A DNA stretch of 64,000 bases from Amia ocellicauda (GCF_036373705.1 NC_089864.1:3466501-3530500); one strand, 5' to 3'. Counted from the first letter of the stretch, positions 45,487 through 57,990 are shown. Notes: generated by a model not told the origin, from the sequence alone. Translations and numbers: made by a program.

Positions 45487-48400
45487 GCCATAAATTATAT
45501 TCCAGACAGTGTTATATTCCACAAGACGTTTAGGACAGATTGTTATGATTTATTTGGGATTATCACCGACGACTGGGCAGTGCTTACAGCCTACCCTGTG
45601 TGCTGTGAGGCCGTGCAGTAGTTCTTGGCTCTGTCAATATTGCTATACCTAGTATATCAATATCTTTAATTTTCTTTATTTTCATCTGGAAATCCAGTAC
45701 TACTCCAGATTCTAACCCTGCTTCTGCCCACATCTCTTCCTGCAGTTTTCCTTGAAGCTCATTCATTCGGATTATCTTGGAACTCACTGGGAGTTGTTCA
45801 CTGCACTGCGGTTGATGCACGTGTGGGAGGGTGATGGTGTGTGTGGATGTGGAGGGACTAGACTGAGTTTCTCCACAGTACTGATCTGTTGGTTTAAGTA
45901 GTCACGGTATAGGATGTTAGCAAAAGGAAGGGTCACTCTGAAAACAAAGACTTCGACAAGCAACATTTCATTAGTATTATTACTAAGTGACAACGCACGA
46001 CTTGACCTCATTATTGTTATTATGGATGTACTGCGGTGAAAAGGTAGATAGACAGGTAGACAGATGGACTGAAAAGTAGATACATCAGAACTCCCCCTAC
46101 CCAGCCCTCACCCAACTCTCTACACACCACAGACCCCACCCAAACACTTCACTGTCCTCTCAGTCCAGCTCAGACAGCCAGTCAGAAAGTTAGATACTAG
46201 ATATGTATGTAGGTGGATAGGTGAAATAGGTGAAAACCCCAAATGTTTGGATTCGTTGGGTTTGGGTGAGACTCTCAGTAACTGACAGAAAAGGCGCACT
46301 TTCAAAGGCACTGATTCAAGGGGCAGGGGAAGAGAAGGGGAGCGGAGAGACTCACCTAGGGAGGTTTCAGGTCTGGCTGGTTGTGTTTCCATAGTCTGAT
46401 GCGAAAACCGTTGCGGATTGCAGAGGTCAATGTAAGCGGTGTAGATTTCTACAGCTGACACTTTCATCAGCTCTCTCCGTGATTATTGGTGAGTCTCCTC
46501 TTAATGTCAATGGTGCTCCTACACAAGCCATGTCCCAGGCCCAGGTCCATCTCCCTGGTTTTCACTGCTGCCCTGGTTCTTGTGGACCTGAGCGCCCTGC
46601 ACTGGGTGTTTAAGAGCTGAGAGCCACTGCCAAGGCTGCGGTAAGACCATCATCATGGGTTCAGTGAAGGCTTCAATCAAGAGATCTAATTGGAAACTCA
46701 AAGCCATAGACGCAGGGGAAGCTCATCCAGGTCCAGGGCTGGGGACCACTGCCCTAGACAACTCCTCCACTGCTCACCTAACACTGTGCTATCACCAAGA
46801 TCAGTGCCCAGATCGTTAACATGGATGAACACGTTAGTATTTCGTACTGACTTTTATTTTAGTTTATTTTAAGTAGGACTAGTACTGTGCATTGTCCTCA
46901 ATTGTGTTGACTGTAATTTGTCAGAATTTCGTGAGAACTATCTGACGCTCTGGGCACCGGCTGAGGGCTGCCTGCCAAGAAACAAATTACAATAACAATG
47001 AATACGTGTTAAACCAAAAATCTCATGCCTCAAGACCTGTTCGATACCATTTACCATTCCAGTATGTCTGTGAAGGGAAACAACGTTGATTGTAATAGAT
47101 GTTCTATTCTCAGTAAAGTGAAATATTGGCGCTGGTTGATTGGCGTGTGTAGAAGAGCCGCTGGGAGCAGTCTGCTGCGTTTCCTCTCTTACTCAGGCTG
47201 CGCCAGGCTGAACAGGATCAGACTGGACTGGGCTGAGCTCAGACACTCACACTGTGACAGGAGTGTGCACCACAGCTGACAGGAAAAGAGAGACGGGGGG
47301 GTGGGAGGGGGAAAAGATGGTCAGGAAGAAAGGGAGAGAGAGGGAGATGGGACTGGGGGAAGGAAGGGGGCTTGTCCGTGAGGGAGAGATGGTACAACCC
47401 GAGCACTCTTTTAGCAAGACAGCCTAGCTACAGTACACATCCTAATTGAAGATTTAATTGTACTGTATCTTGCCCCTCTGCCCCCCAACCCCTTAGATCT
47501 TAATGCCAATGGCAGATACTTTAGTGGACAAGGAGAGCCAAAAGAAGGAAAACATACAAACTTTAAAAAGCTGGAAGTTTTTTCTTGTTTCCAAACACAC
47601 CAATTCCTTTATTGCAATCGACACATTGTAATTACATAGATGGGCTTGAGCTGCGTGACACTCACAGCATGTCTGAACTGAGTGCCAAGAAGAATTATAC
47701 CTGGGGGCTGTATACAAATCAGCCCCCCTTCTTCTTCCCTCTGTTTTCCAGAAAGGTGGCTCTGAGTGAAGGGAATCCCCATATTCTTAACATGCAAAAA
47801 ACGTGCAAACATTCACCACTTTTTTCTCTTTTCTTAGAAACGGAATTGAAAATGCCCAAATGTTCCAAATAAGAAATTAAAGCTTTTCATTTACTTATGC
47901 CAACTTAAATGAGAGGTTTAATAAATAATTAGATATCCCCCACTTTGCTTTGTTTTTTTCTTCCTCGTTAGAAAAGCAAAAGTTAACTTAGCGTAACGTT
48001 TCCAGTTTTAAGAATACAGCCCCTTGTATATAAGATAAGAGATCAATTCAGAGCCCTGTCCAGAGCAGCCCTCACATAAAATAAATATAAGGCAACGACA
48101 ATCCGTACACTTACACTGTGCTTGTGCTGTATAGCATATGGAAGTTGTGGCAAGGCAGTTCGTTCTAATACAGCAAGGCTCTGGATATATGGGGGGGGGG
48201 TGGGAGTACAAGCAAGTTTGATTCCATTCCTATGTTTTTAACGTACATATTGATCATACACTCATATTCATAAACACAAACCCCATTTCCAGTCTTGGCA
48301 GAAGCACAGGGCTCAGAGCTGTACTGAGCTTCACTGAGCTGCCTCGGTCTTGTACAATCTGCAAGACAAAATGCAGTGAGGCTGAAACACTGTGGGTCTC

Positions 48401-48830
48401 AGTGTTACACTCAGACTGGCTGCTTTTCAACATCTATTCTTCAAAATAACACTTGTTTCTAACATGTGATTAATCTGACTGGATTTGCCCTCAACGAGTC
48501 TTTGAACTGCAGCTGCAGGGCTGTGGCTTCCTGGTTCATACACTGCTGTTGCACCTTTAAGGAATTGGCCCATATTTCTGCCAGTAAAAAGCTACTAGCA
48601 TACGTGGATATCTGCACATTTACACTGTGTGTACTGGTCTGAAATGAGTCAATGTGCTTATCCCAAGATTATGCTTGAATCCGAGCAGCAACTCCACAGC
48701 TCTTATTTAATCACATTTCTGCCTTCAGATATAATTTGTATTGTATGTAACTATTAAAAACTATATTAATAAAGATAACACTGAAAAGGGCTGGTCTCAG
48801 ACCTGTCTAGGCTTTGCTTACCTGGGAATG
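45487..48830. other. Intergenic/3' flank of apom; old repeats only
   Basis: 46515-46760 has arms such as 'caggtccagggctggggacc' that look like a worn hAT-type repeat. 46840-47010 resembles a further worn LINE tail ending 'gcctgccaagaaacaaatta'. The - strand AATAAA at 47612-47607, 1.2 kb past the apom stop, could be its polyadenylation signal. No exon is supported here. Confidence 0.35.
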
Positions 48831-51124
48831 TTAGGGGGCGTCCATGAACTGGCAGTATTCTGCAAGGAAGCACAACATTGAACCACAGTTATTGTATTGG
48901 GGGACTGGAGGGGTCCCTGACTGTTTGAATTTCAGAGAAAAAGTGGTGTGAGATGGGGCGTTTGTCCTCCTTCCTAGCCTTAGTTTTAAACTTGGTTAAA
49001 AGCAAGTTTAAGTGCGGATGGAGTTCCCTCTCAGGTTCAAACCGCGCTGTCTCAAGCACACCCCGTGGTGCGCTCCTCCATCAGCAGAGTGACCAAACCA
49101 CTACGTCAAGAGATCGGGCCCCTGGTGAGGGGACTGGCGCACTCTATGGTGTTCAGAGAGGGATCATGTCTCTGTGACGAGCCCAAATACCATGATCACT
49201 GATACACAAGTCCCCATGTCATCTCCTCTGGTCTAAACTACCCAACTGCCCATCTGTGCATTGCTAATCTCAGATCAGGGACCCCAGCCTACATTGTGCT
49301 GTAGAATGAAACACTATACATTGTTGCTTCTTGTTATGATAGAAATAAACTATTGTCTACTTTCCATAGAGATAAAAAGTAGTAGAAATGCATGGCGTGT
49401 CTTGTGCTGTTGCTGTTTAAAATTAACATTTCAATACAAATCCCAGTGTGTTTATTTCATTAACACAATTTGCCCAAACAGTGTCAGAATACATTATTAG
49501 AAATAATACTGAATCGGGTAAGGAAGATTAGTTACTGTCAAACTAATTCCACAACAATTCACAGGAGGGACCGAGGGAGGGTCATGGCAGGTAACACCTT
49601 TTGGGAATTTCCTGAAGGATACGCCGCAGAATCTTTAAAAGATTTGTTTCTGGCTCACTGGAACTTGCACTGATGTCTGCGTGTGGGTTTCCTGCGGAGG
49701 CCTGTGGTGCTGTTTTGTGTGGTGTGGTACGGTGAGACATGGTGTGGTGTGACGTGATGCGGTGCATTGCGAAGCGCTTGCGTTGTGGCGCCGTGCTGTG
49801 CCGTGTGATGCGGTGTGTTGTGGTGCCGTTCCGTACCGTGCGTGTGAGTGAGACAGCACGTGAGGGGGCAAGAGTTAAATCAATTCTTGAAAAAACTTGA
49901 CCTAACTGGCCTCAAAGCCTTTCTGATGTAACCGATTGGCATGCCGTACTCAGCTCCAGCCTGTCTGAACTCGAACAGAGGAAATGCACTGAGCACATAA
50001 TCGTTGTTCAAATCTTTTCACAAAAGGTGTTGCCTGCCATGACCCTCCCTCCTTAAGACAGAGATTGATTTAGTGATGTACTGAAGTGTCGGGGGGGCAC
50101 GCCTATGAGCAGGGGTTACCTCAGCTTTTGAGGGAAGTGCTGTGTTCCTTAAGGTATCATTGGCTACCTAACATAATATTAGTAATCCACAGGAGTCGAG
50201 GGCACCTGGAACAAGCCATGTGATTGGAGGAGCCACAGCACCAGCTGTCGGTTTATTGGACAATGATGATGATATCAAAAAGTGCACAATACACAATAAA
50301 CAAAACACAACAGACCCCCTTAGAATTGGGGAATCGGGGTGAAGCCTGTCTGAGTTTTGAGTCCATGGTTCTAAATGGGATAACATGCTATGGTCCTTTG
50401 GTTGCTACAGGCAGATTTAATAATAAAAACATGAATTGCTCTGTACTGTTCTGTTATTTTGGCTTCACTACATAACAGATTTTACTGGGCTGTGTCCTGC
50501 ATTTCTTTTATTTTATTTTTTTTTACAACCCCATCTACTCTATGTAATTCTCACATTTAACTTTTTATAGTTCCCAGGTCTATATTCATAATACATTTGT
50601 AGTTACACTAAGTTAACATGTAATAAATCCTAAGGAGGACAAAGTTTGGAAGTGTTACATAAAAAGGGTGCTTATCTAAGAGTTTACCTATTTCAGGCTG
50701 TTGGGTGTGTGTTTTTTCTTTTTTTAAGGGGCTGGTAAACTTCACATGATGTTATGAAAAGATTAATACATATGGCTCAACTATATAATTACTGTCTGGA
50801 GCTGTAGTAATGTGGTTTACTTCTAGTCAGGCAAGCGTCAGCCGCCCCAGGTCCTGATATACGACTGAGAGAGAGTCTGTTGTGGCATAGTGTAATTGTA
50901 GACTGCAGTGAGTTGTACCCTGTGGTATAGTCCATCTGTCTATAGTCTGTCAGGATAGTTTAGGCTTTCTGTAATAATGTCTACCCCTGAGCACACAACA
51001 CAGGCACATCGACACATTGTGTTGGTTTTTATTCATAACTAATAGGACTTATGATTACTGCAACTTGCCTTTATTGCATTTTGTTTTACATTTGTAAAGG
51101 GATTCTTGTGAATCACCCTGGGTA

Positions 51125-51160
<36 letters not shown>

Positions 51161-53225
51161 GTTGCAGTACATGGTTTTAACGTGATCTTGGCAGTGCTTA
51201 CCTCTCTCCTGGGGCAGAATGAGGAACTCATTCATTCCCATGCAGGCGACTTTGAACTGAAACATCTGCACCTGCTCGGCGGCCAGGGTGGCGTTGCGGG
51301 CTGCAGACACAGGAAGGCAGGGCAGTGGATTTGGTGTGCAGACACGTTAATGTGCCGTCTCAACCGGCCCGTGATGAAGAGTGCAAGAAGGACCAGGGGG
51401 ACTTGGCTTGTAGGACTTTAGTAGCTAAACCATATGCTGTCAAGCAGGACAGTGTAGGCTGTAGGGAGACTGGGGTATAGGGTGTAGTGGAGAGGCAGAC
51501 TGGGGTATAGGGTGTAGTGGAGAGGCAGACTGGGGTATAGGGTGTAGTGGAGAGGCAGACTGGAGTATAGGGTGTAGCCTTTACCATACAGCATGATCCG
51601 GTTCCCTCCATTCGTAATCTCCTGCAGGCCAATGCAGTCCTTGCAGCCCACCTGGAAGATGTTGGTGGTCCTGTCAGGGCGACCTGAAGCAGAAATCATC
51701 ATCATCATCATAACAGTGACAATAATGTGCTGCTGTTACATATTGTTACTGTACTCACTGTGTGCTATTATCAAGTAAAATGGACTTACATGAGCTATAT
51801 AACATCCTCTGGCTTAATACAGACACCTCTATAACGCCTGAGTAACTGGAACAAGGCGTCCAACTTAGACTGTTGTGACTGTCTCTTGTTGTCTTGTGTC
51901 TCAGTGTGTCTTTCTCTGCCTTTCCTGTCCAGCGGGGGACTCACCCTCCAGCTCCATGTCATCCCGGCCAGTGTGGATCAGGTAGGTCCAGCTCTTCTGT
52001 AGGCAGTGCTCCCCTCTGCGCGCACACACACACACACACACACTATGTGAACACACGCATTGGAATTCAATACAGCAGCCTTTCCAATTTTAAATGATGA
52101 AGAATGAGGCGTCCAGTCTCTCAGTCAGAGTCCTCTGGTCATCAATGTGATTTTAACTCTGACACTGTAGGACTGAATTCTATTCTTCAACTGTTCGTTT
52201 TTCAACTGCTGACTTTTATTTCCATTCCTGTGTGTATTCTATTCTGTATTTGTTTAACTACTCCACACTAATTGAGTGTCTACACATTTGTCACTTTGAA
52301 GATTCCTGTGAATTTACGGTGCTGTTGAACGTCTTATTCATCAGCCAAATAAATATAATATCAGTCCATTTTCAATAGCTGCACTCTATTTATATCTTTA
52401 ACTCTGTAGAAGGTTCTGTGGTGATCTGTTTGTGAAGAAGCACTCTATCAAATATAAATGTATTGATGGTTATAATAGTTATATAATAATACAATTAAAA
52501 TGTAGTATATGAGCCCGTTCCTCTTACACTCTGATGGCTCCTCTCAGTAACAGCCGCTGAGGCAGGTCCTCCCCCTGCAGGTTGAAGATGGTATTGTCCA
52601 TCAAAGTGAAATTCTGCAGGTCAGATGGCTTCTCCCCAGCCGCCGCGATAAAGTACCACGTCCCGAAATACTGAGAGAGAGAGAGAGTGTGTGAGAGTGT
52701 GAGAGAGAGAGAGAGAGAGAGTCAGAGAGAGAGAGAGAGTGTGTGTGTGTGTGAGAGTGTGAGAGAGAGGGAGAGTGAGACAGAGAGAGAGAGAGAGAGT
52801 GTGTGTGTGTGAGAGAGAGGGAGAGAGAGACAGAGAGAGAGAGAGTGTGTGAGAGTGTGAGAGAGAGAGAGAGAGAGAGAGAGTCAGAGAGAGAGAGAGA
52901 GAGTGTGTGTGTGTGAGAGTGTGAGAGGGAGAGAGAGACAGAGAGAGAGAGAGAGAGTGTGTGTGTGTGTGTGAGAGAGAGGGAGAGAGAGACAGAGAGA
53001 GGGAGAGAGAGACAGAGAGAGAGAGAGTGTGTGAGGGAGAGAGAGACAGAGAGAGAGAGAGTGTGTGAGAGTGTGAGAGAGAGGGAGAGAGAGTCAGAGA
53101 GAGAGAGAGAGAGACAGAGAGAGAGTGTGTGAGAGTGTGAGAGAGAGGGAGAGAGAGACAGAGAGAGGGAGAGAGAGACAGAGAGAGAGAGAGTGTGTGA
53201 GAGTGTGAGAGAGGGAGAGAGAGTC

Positions 53226-53256
<31 letters not shown>

Positions 53257-53363
53257 GTGTGTGAGTGTGAGAGAGAGACAGAGAGAGAGAGAGTGTGTGA
53301 GAGTCAGAGAGAGAGAGAGAGTGTGTGTGTGTGAGAGCGTGAGAGTGTGAGAGAGGGAGAGAG

Positions 53364-53415
<52 letters not shown>

Positions 53416-53889
53416 TGTACTGCTTTGGCAATACCTGTATACTGTTGTCATACCAAGAAAGCAAATTGAATTGAATTGTACTGCTTGAATAGAGTCTGAT
53501 AAGTAGAGAGATAAGTACTGTTCTCGGATTTGCCCACTCCCACACAATGCCTGTATCCGGATCACTACACAGCAGACACTGCGGTGGCAGGGGGGGTTAA
53601 TGCAGGAAAACACACTGACTGGAAACAATAACATGTAAACATCTTTTTCAGTTGTGGCTGAAACAGGGGGAGATTAGAGCTGGGTATTGTGTGTCAGGGC
53701 AATTCCTAGGAAAACACAATATACAAATACACCTATACAAAACACAGATTTTGGTAAGGTCAAGATAAAACCACCTATACCCTTATTACTACTACTACTA
53801 CAACTAATATTAATAAGCTGTACTATTAGTATTGGTAGTATAGCTGTACAGGACCAGGGATTAGTGTTACTACTACTACTACTACTACA

Positions 53890-53946
<57 letters not shown>

Positions 53947-54136
53947 TGTTCAGCGTCTGTTACTGCCACAACAGCGCTTGCTCGTCACCCCCAGCTGTAC
54001 TTCAGTGTTCAGTACTTACCTCCGCAGTGTTCAGGCTCCCGGCCGATATCTGCGCAGGTTCGCCGCACAGCTGCTGCAGCGCCTGGAAGATCAGTCCATA
54101 CACACTCAGCAAGCTGGACCAGGCTTCTGTCCACAT
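48831..54136 (-). CDS. apom: Apolipoprotein M, complete
   Basis: A plasma lipocalin of HDL that carries sphingosine-1-phosphate. - strand exons: 54136-54020, 52670-52528, 52015-51945, 51683-51585, 51300-51202 and 48859-48831. Phases agree and give 185 residues (human 188). The hydrophobic N-terminus (MWTEAWSSLLSVYGLIFQAL) matches the signal anchor that is retained in mammalian ApoM. YFGTWYFIAAAGEKPSDL is the lipocalin GxW motif and lines up with human LGQWYFIAGAA; MDNTIFNL and LLLRGAIRV also align. Six cysteines (24, 91, 124, 127, 163, 179) match the three disulfides of ApoM. The last exon encodes only the EYCQFMDAP end. Possible N-glycosylation sites are NFT and NAT. The gene is divergent from bag6, as in human MHC class III. 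Intron 1 holds a 740-bp GA/GT array. Confidence 0.93.
49690..49850. repeat. Degenerate GTG-rich tandem repeat in apom intron 5
   Basis: Short imperfect units of the type 'gtggtgtg(a/c)cg' over about 150 bp, probably an old minisatellite. Confidence 0.5.
51085..51158 (+). repeat. Short repeat tail with (AAT)n in apom intron 5
   Basis: 'tttgtaaagggattcttgtg' and 'tcaccctgggtagtaataat' followed by AAT units resemble a worn SINE/LINE tail. It ends 43 bp from the exon 5 donor. Confidence 0.4.
51465..51578 (-). repeat. 30-bp minisatellite abutting the apom exon 4 donor
   Basis: Four units of GACTGGGGTATAGGGTGTAG plus tggagaggca. The last copy (GGAGTATAG) runs to 51578, within 7 bp of the exon end at 51585, so the donor of intron 4 sits at the edge of the array. 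Confidence 0.85.
52671..53413 (-). repeat. 740-bp compound (GA)n/(GT)n array forming the apom exon 2 acceptor tract
   Basis: GA, GT, GAGAGTGTGA and GACAGAGAGAG motifs are shuffled over about 740 bp. On the sense (-) strand this is a CT/CA-rich tract ending CTCTCTCAG directly against exon 2 at 52670, so the microsatellite is the polypyrimidine tract. Confidence 0.95.
53889..53946. repeat. (AAT)n microsatellite in apom intron 1
   Basis: About 19 AAT units with an ACT run before them (53868-53887), 73 bp from exon 1. Confidence 0.9.
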
Positions 54137-54419
54137 GGCTGCTGTGAAAGCGCTCTGGATGTGTGAAAGACAGGGTTTCTTTATTCTCAGTGTTTAATAA
54201 TAACACCCGTTATTTACGTGAATGCCGTTCTGTATAGAACGTTAGCCGAGTCTAGAACTTACATCAGAGGTGACGTAGATTTAAGCCGATTAATTTAGAA
54301 CGTGTTTCAGTTAAAACGATTCCTCTCTCCCTCCCTCTCTCTCTCGTTTTCTTTTTCTCCACTGCGCGTTTCTCAACTACTTCCAAACCCCCCAAAACGC
54401 CGCTTCCCACCCCCTCATC

Positions 54420-54432
54420 GATAATGATTAAC
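54420..54432 (-). promoter_or_regulatory. HNF1-like site upstream of apom
   Basis: On the apom sense strand the sequence reads GTTAATCATTATC, one mismatch from the palindromic HNF1 consensus GTTAATNATTAAC. It lies about 285 bp upstream of the start codon, next to a CpG-rich block at 54430-54560. Human APOM is known to need HNF1-alpha, so conserved liver control is plausible. Confidence 0.5.
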
Positions 54433-54939
54433 CCGCTTGTTTGCGCAGCGGCCCGCTCGGAGTTGTCAAGGCCGCGGCCGCGGGTTGGACAGCGGGCCCG
54501 GGCGAGATAAGGACGGGTCGCGGCTCTAGAGTCAACACGGGGGCGGACCGTTCCTGTCAGATGCCGCTGCCTATTTAAATGGTGTAGTACGGGCTATTAT
54601 AATTCATAAATTACTTTAAGAATCCCACATCAAGCTCACAGAATGAGAATAAATAATTTGATTAATATAAATCCACAGTCAAGTATGTCCATAAGATTGC
54701 AAGGAGCTTCCCCCGTATCTATATAATAGAAAATCTGCCTAATTTCATATTCCATCTTTAAAAAATAAAAATAAAAAATATTGCATATTCTAACACAATG
54801 CACCTGGATTGTTTTAGAGGCACTAATACAGTTCTTTATTATTTAAGTCTGGACAGCAATTGGAACCTCACTATTGCATTATGATATATGGCCACTAGAT
54901 GGCGATGTACGGAACTGTCAAAATACAACCACTGGCCGG

Positions 54940-54951
54940 GAGAACTGACAA

Positions 54952-55025
<74 letters not shown>

Positions 55026-55300
55026 TATACCGAGCAATATATAATGTTGACACAAACTCTGTGCTTCTTTTCATCCTTGGCCCCTAAGTGGTGGAACAAC
55101 CTTCCCAGTGAGGTCAGGACAGCAGAGTCCCTGACCACCTTCAGGCGATTTCTCAAGAGACACCTATTCAGACTGTACCTGTAATTCAGCAGCTCACAAT
55201 AATGGACTCACACAAGCACAGTCGTACAAACAGTGGCACTCACACACACATACACACACAGGCATTGTCACTCACACCTCACGACTACAAAAGTAAATGT
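54940..55300 (+). mobile_element. LINE ORF2 C-terminus, interrupted by an ATT/AAT array
   Basis: FSSLAPKWWNNLP, then SEVRTAESLTTFRRFLKRHL at 55068-55180, is the typical last segment of L2/Rex-type LINE reverse-transcriptase proteins. It ends in a stop and then CA-rich 3' sequence. Upstream lies (ATT)n immediately followed by (AAT)n (54952-55025), a long perfect inverted repeat. The 5' part is missing. Confidence 0.55.
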
Positions 55301-55987
55301 TAAATATATACTTAAATGAAAGAATTAACCAAGCTATAAAGTCTGAAACAGTTCCAAGAGAACTATTGCATTTATTGTACACACCTCACTACAAAACATT
55401 TTCAGTCACCCTATACAGCTAATTTTCAATTATACCTGTAACAGAGTTGAAGGTGAATTTATTATTATTTTAAATAAAATAAATAAATATGACAATGAAC
55501 ACACTGCTAACCCTACTCCATTTCCTTATTGCCTTGACTGCAGTATCAAGTTTCGGGACTCAACTTTGAATGACTGAAAACGTATCTGAAGTTTGAATCA
55601 GTCTGTCCTTCAGTGACTTCTAGTCACCTGTGACATGAATCTGTGGGATGTCACTATCGGGAGACGCTATCAGGTTGAGCTCCAGAAAACGATGCATCAA
55701 AGTACTTAATTGGTGTTAATAATAGGAAAGCTAAATTCCTCCATTGGGATCCAGCACTTCCTTTGTTTCCAGCCCCTTGTCCTGCTCTCTTGAAGGATAA
55801 GAAGGTTGGAATATCCATCAACTGATTTCTAAAATAAGCACACGATTATTATATATGATTTACACAAGCACCCATTGAGCTGCCTGTTTGTCAGTGTACA
55901 GTGTATAGATAGGGCTCCAAAACAGCCAGACGGTTTATCAGTGCTGAACCAGTGTAGCAGTGTATATTGATGCCTGTCCTTGCTTAC

Positions 55988-56114
55988 CTTTGCATATCCT
56001 GTTCCAACTTCTGCAGAGGAATACACTGATACAGCAACTGAAACACAGGCCAAGCCCCTGACCACAGCTGCACCCCAGTGACGGTGGGGTTTACAGTGTG
56101 TCCACAGCTCCTGT
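55988..56114 (-). other. Open segment with splice-like ends, function unknown
   Basis: On the - strand 'ctcttacag' precedes, and AAAG|gtaagc follows, a 127-bp segment open in the phase 1 to phase 2 frame (contains NPTVTGVQLWSGAWPV). It lies downstream of the MHC class I-like exons but does not look like a membrane exon in that frame. I do not recognise it and it may not be an exon. Confidence 0.25.
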
Positions 56115-56311
56115 CTGTAAGAGTCGAGGAGGGAGACAAGGTTTGGGGTCTCTCTGCATCCAAAGCAGTACTGGACTGTCCTTTCAGGGGGGCTGTAATT
56201 GACTGTCCCTCTCCTCTCCCATATTAAGATATCTTCACCATTCCTTTTCCCATCCCATATAAGCCCACCTCCACCATTACTCTCCTTCTACAATTCCTTT
56301 CGTTCCCATAC

Positions 56312-57432
56312 CCCATATCTGCTCCACAGGCTTCTCCAGGCTGCGGTGCTGCACCAGGCAGACGTACTCCGGGTCACACCCCTCACTGGGGTCTGGTCGG
56401 AGGGTCAGTATGATCTGGTAGGTGCCGTCCCCATTGGGAATAGCAGCCGCCCCTTGACGGACTGCCTGCCTCTGCGCCAGCTCACTGTCGCCCCCCCGGG
56501 GACAGTATCCTGTCGCCAAGCAGGTGGCTTCCTCTGCCGCCCCACCGCCAGCGCCACCACGGAGGCTGCTGGGAAAGACCATCACCTCGGGCAGATTTGG
56601 ATAGTCAGGCAGGCAGTGACACAGCGGCTCAGGCTGGGAAGCATTTCGGCCAGTGAGTCATTCAGTTGGTCAGTTCATATATTTGCCAGTCAGCTCCTCA
56701 TGTGTCAGTCAGACTTTATATCTGTGATATTGCAATCACTATCATCCGTATCACGACCAATCTCTGTCACAGTCACACAGCCACTCTGAAGGGGGAACTG
56801 TAACACGGAGACACAGACTGTACACAACACTCATACCTGTCCTCCGCAGGGCATCCCAGCCATACTGCAGGTACTACCAGAGCCTCTGGGGGCAGGTGAC
56901 CTCTTTGTAGTGCCTGACCTCCAAGTGCCACTCTGTCCTCCAGTCCCAGACCCTTCACCCCCAGCTCTGCAGGGCTGCTGTGGCCGGGGCTGACAGTCAA
57001 CCAGCTGCCCGATACCCCGTGCAAGCGCAGGAAGTCCCTCCACTCGCTGACAGTGTTGTCGTCGTTGTTGTCGTCCTTTCGGAAACCACATTCACACGTG
57101 GCTTGGAAGGTGTGGGCTGCCACTGTGTGAGGACACTGAGGGGTTAGCAACAGTCTGTGAGTATCCAACAGTGGTGGTGGCAGAGATTAGTTTTTAGGAG
57201 GGGGCAGGAGGGGGACAGCTGCATGTCATGGGGGGACGACCAAAAACTTGAAACTCATGCCTGAGTGCGCCAAAAAGCAAATACCCATCCCGTAAATTAT
57301 GTCTAAATGACTAAACAAACAATCAATCAAATGAAAACTGAGCAGCTTGGCTGTGGATGAGATGATTCATCATCTCGGTGAAGTCCTGGTCTGCTCGGGG
57401 GTTCTCAGTCTTGCCGTCCCAACATCGCTTCC
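56312..57432 (-). pseudogene. MHC class I-like gene remnant (alpha 1 end, alpha 2, alpha 3)
   Basis: - strand. The alpha 3 exon (56633-56312) keeps the Ig C1 signature: EEATCLATGYCP, IPNGDGTYQ and YVCLVQHRSLEKPV. The alpha 2 exon (57122-56837) starts AAHTFQATCECGF and has WRDFLRLHG. Its second half (WHLEVRHYKEVTCP, YLQYGWDALRRT) is in another frame and contains a TAG. About 57432-57316 holds an alpha 1-like C-terminal piece (SEQLGKRCWDG, FTEMMNHLIHSQ) with no GT donor after it. The alpha 2 donor phase does not match the alpha 3 acceptor. No clear leader, membrane or tail exon was found. These defects make it a pseudogene. The lineage is undecided: the class Ib proteins HFE and FcRn are similarly divergent. 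Confidence 0.65.
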
Positions 57433-57719
57433 CCAGCTGCTCCGATACTGCAGTGCGACTGTGGGACAGGGAGAGGACAGACTTTTGAGTTGGCTGCATT
57501 TTATTTTTTACAAAATGTGTGATGAATTGGGAAATAACTGATATGTGTCTGGTCTTTATGTGTTTTTATTAACTAATGTGTGGGACTTTGGGATTTACTT
57601 AACTCTTTTTGTAATTAACCTCTTGTATGGACAAGCATTACATTATAAAACCCCATTCGCACTGAAACAGTTGCCGGCAATTTGGTGGTATTTTGTTGCT
57701 GGCAAGGCCCGTGTGAATG

Positions 57720-57990
57720 GGTTATTGGTGGCAAATCGTTTTTTGACAGTACCATGGTACATGATGTTTAATTAATTACATGTAGCATTATGTACCCTAT
57801 GTTGTCTTATTGTTCCTTGGCAACTTTTTGAACTGTACCTATTGTACCATGATATATGGTTGTATATTCTGTAGAATATTTTGCTATAGTATGTGATACC
57901 TTACTAGATTATATCATGGTACAACATGGTACCAATTCATGTGCCATTATACATCCCCTAGTGTACCATAGTATACCATGGTAAATTGTC
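57720..57990. repeat. TACCATGGTA-type palindromic repeats
   Basis: Several 'taccatggtac', 'taccatgatat' and 'atcatggtaca' motifs in about 250 bp. They resemble a worn MITE or tandem family related to 42190-42335. No gene is seen from 57440 to 58774. Confidence 0.4.

Noticed and set aside
54952-55025. (ATT)n joined to (AAT)n, a perfect long hairpin that could suggest a microRNA-like precursor
   Set aside because: Pure low-complexity inverted repeat inside a LINE remnant. No unique stem sequence.
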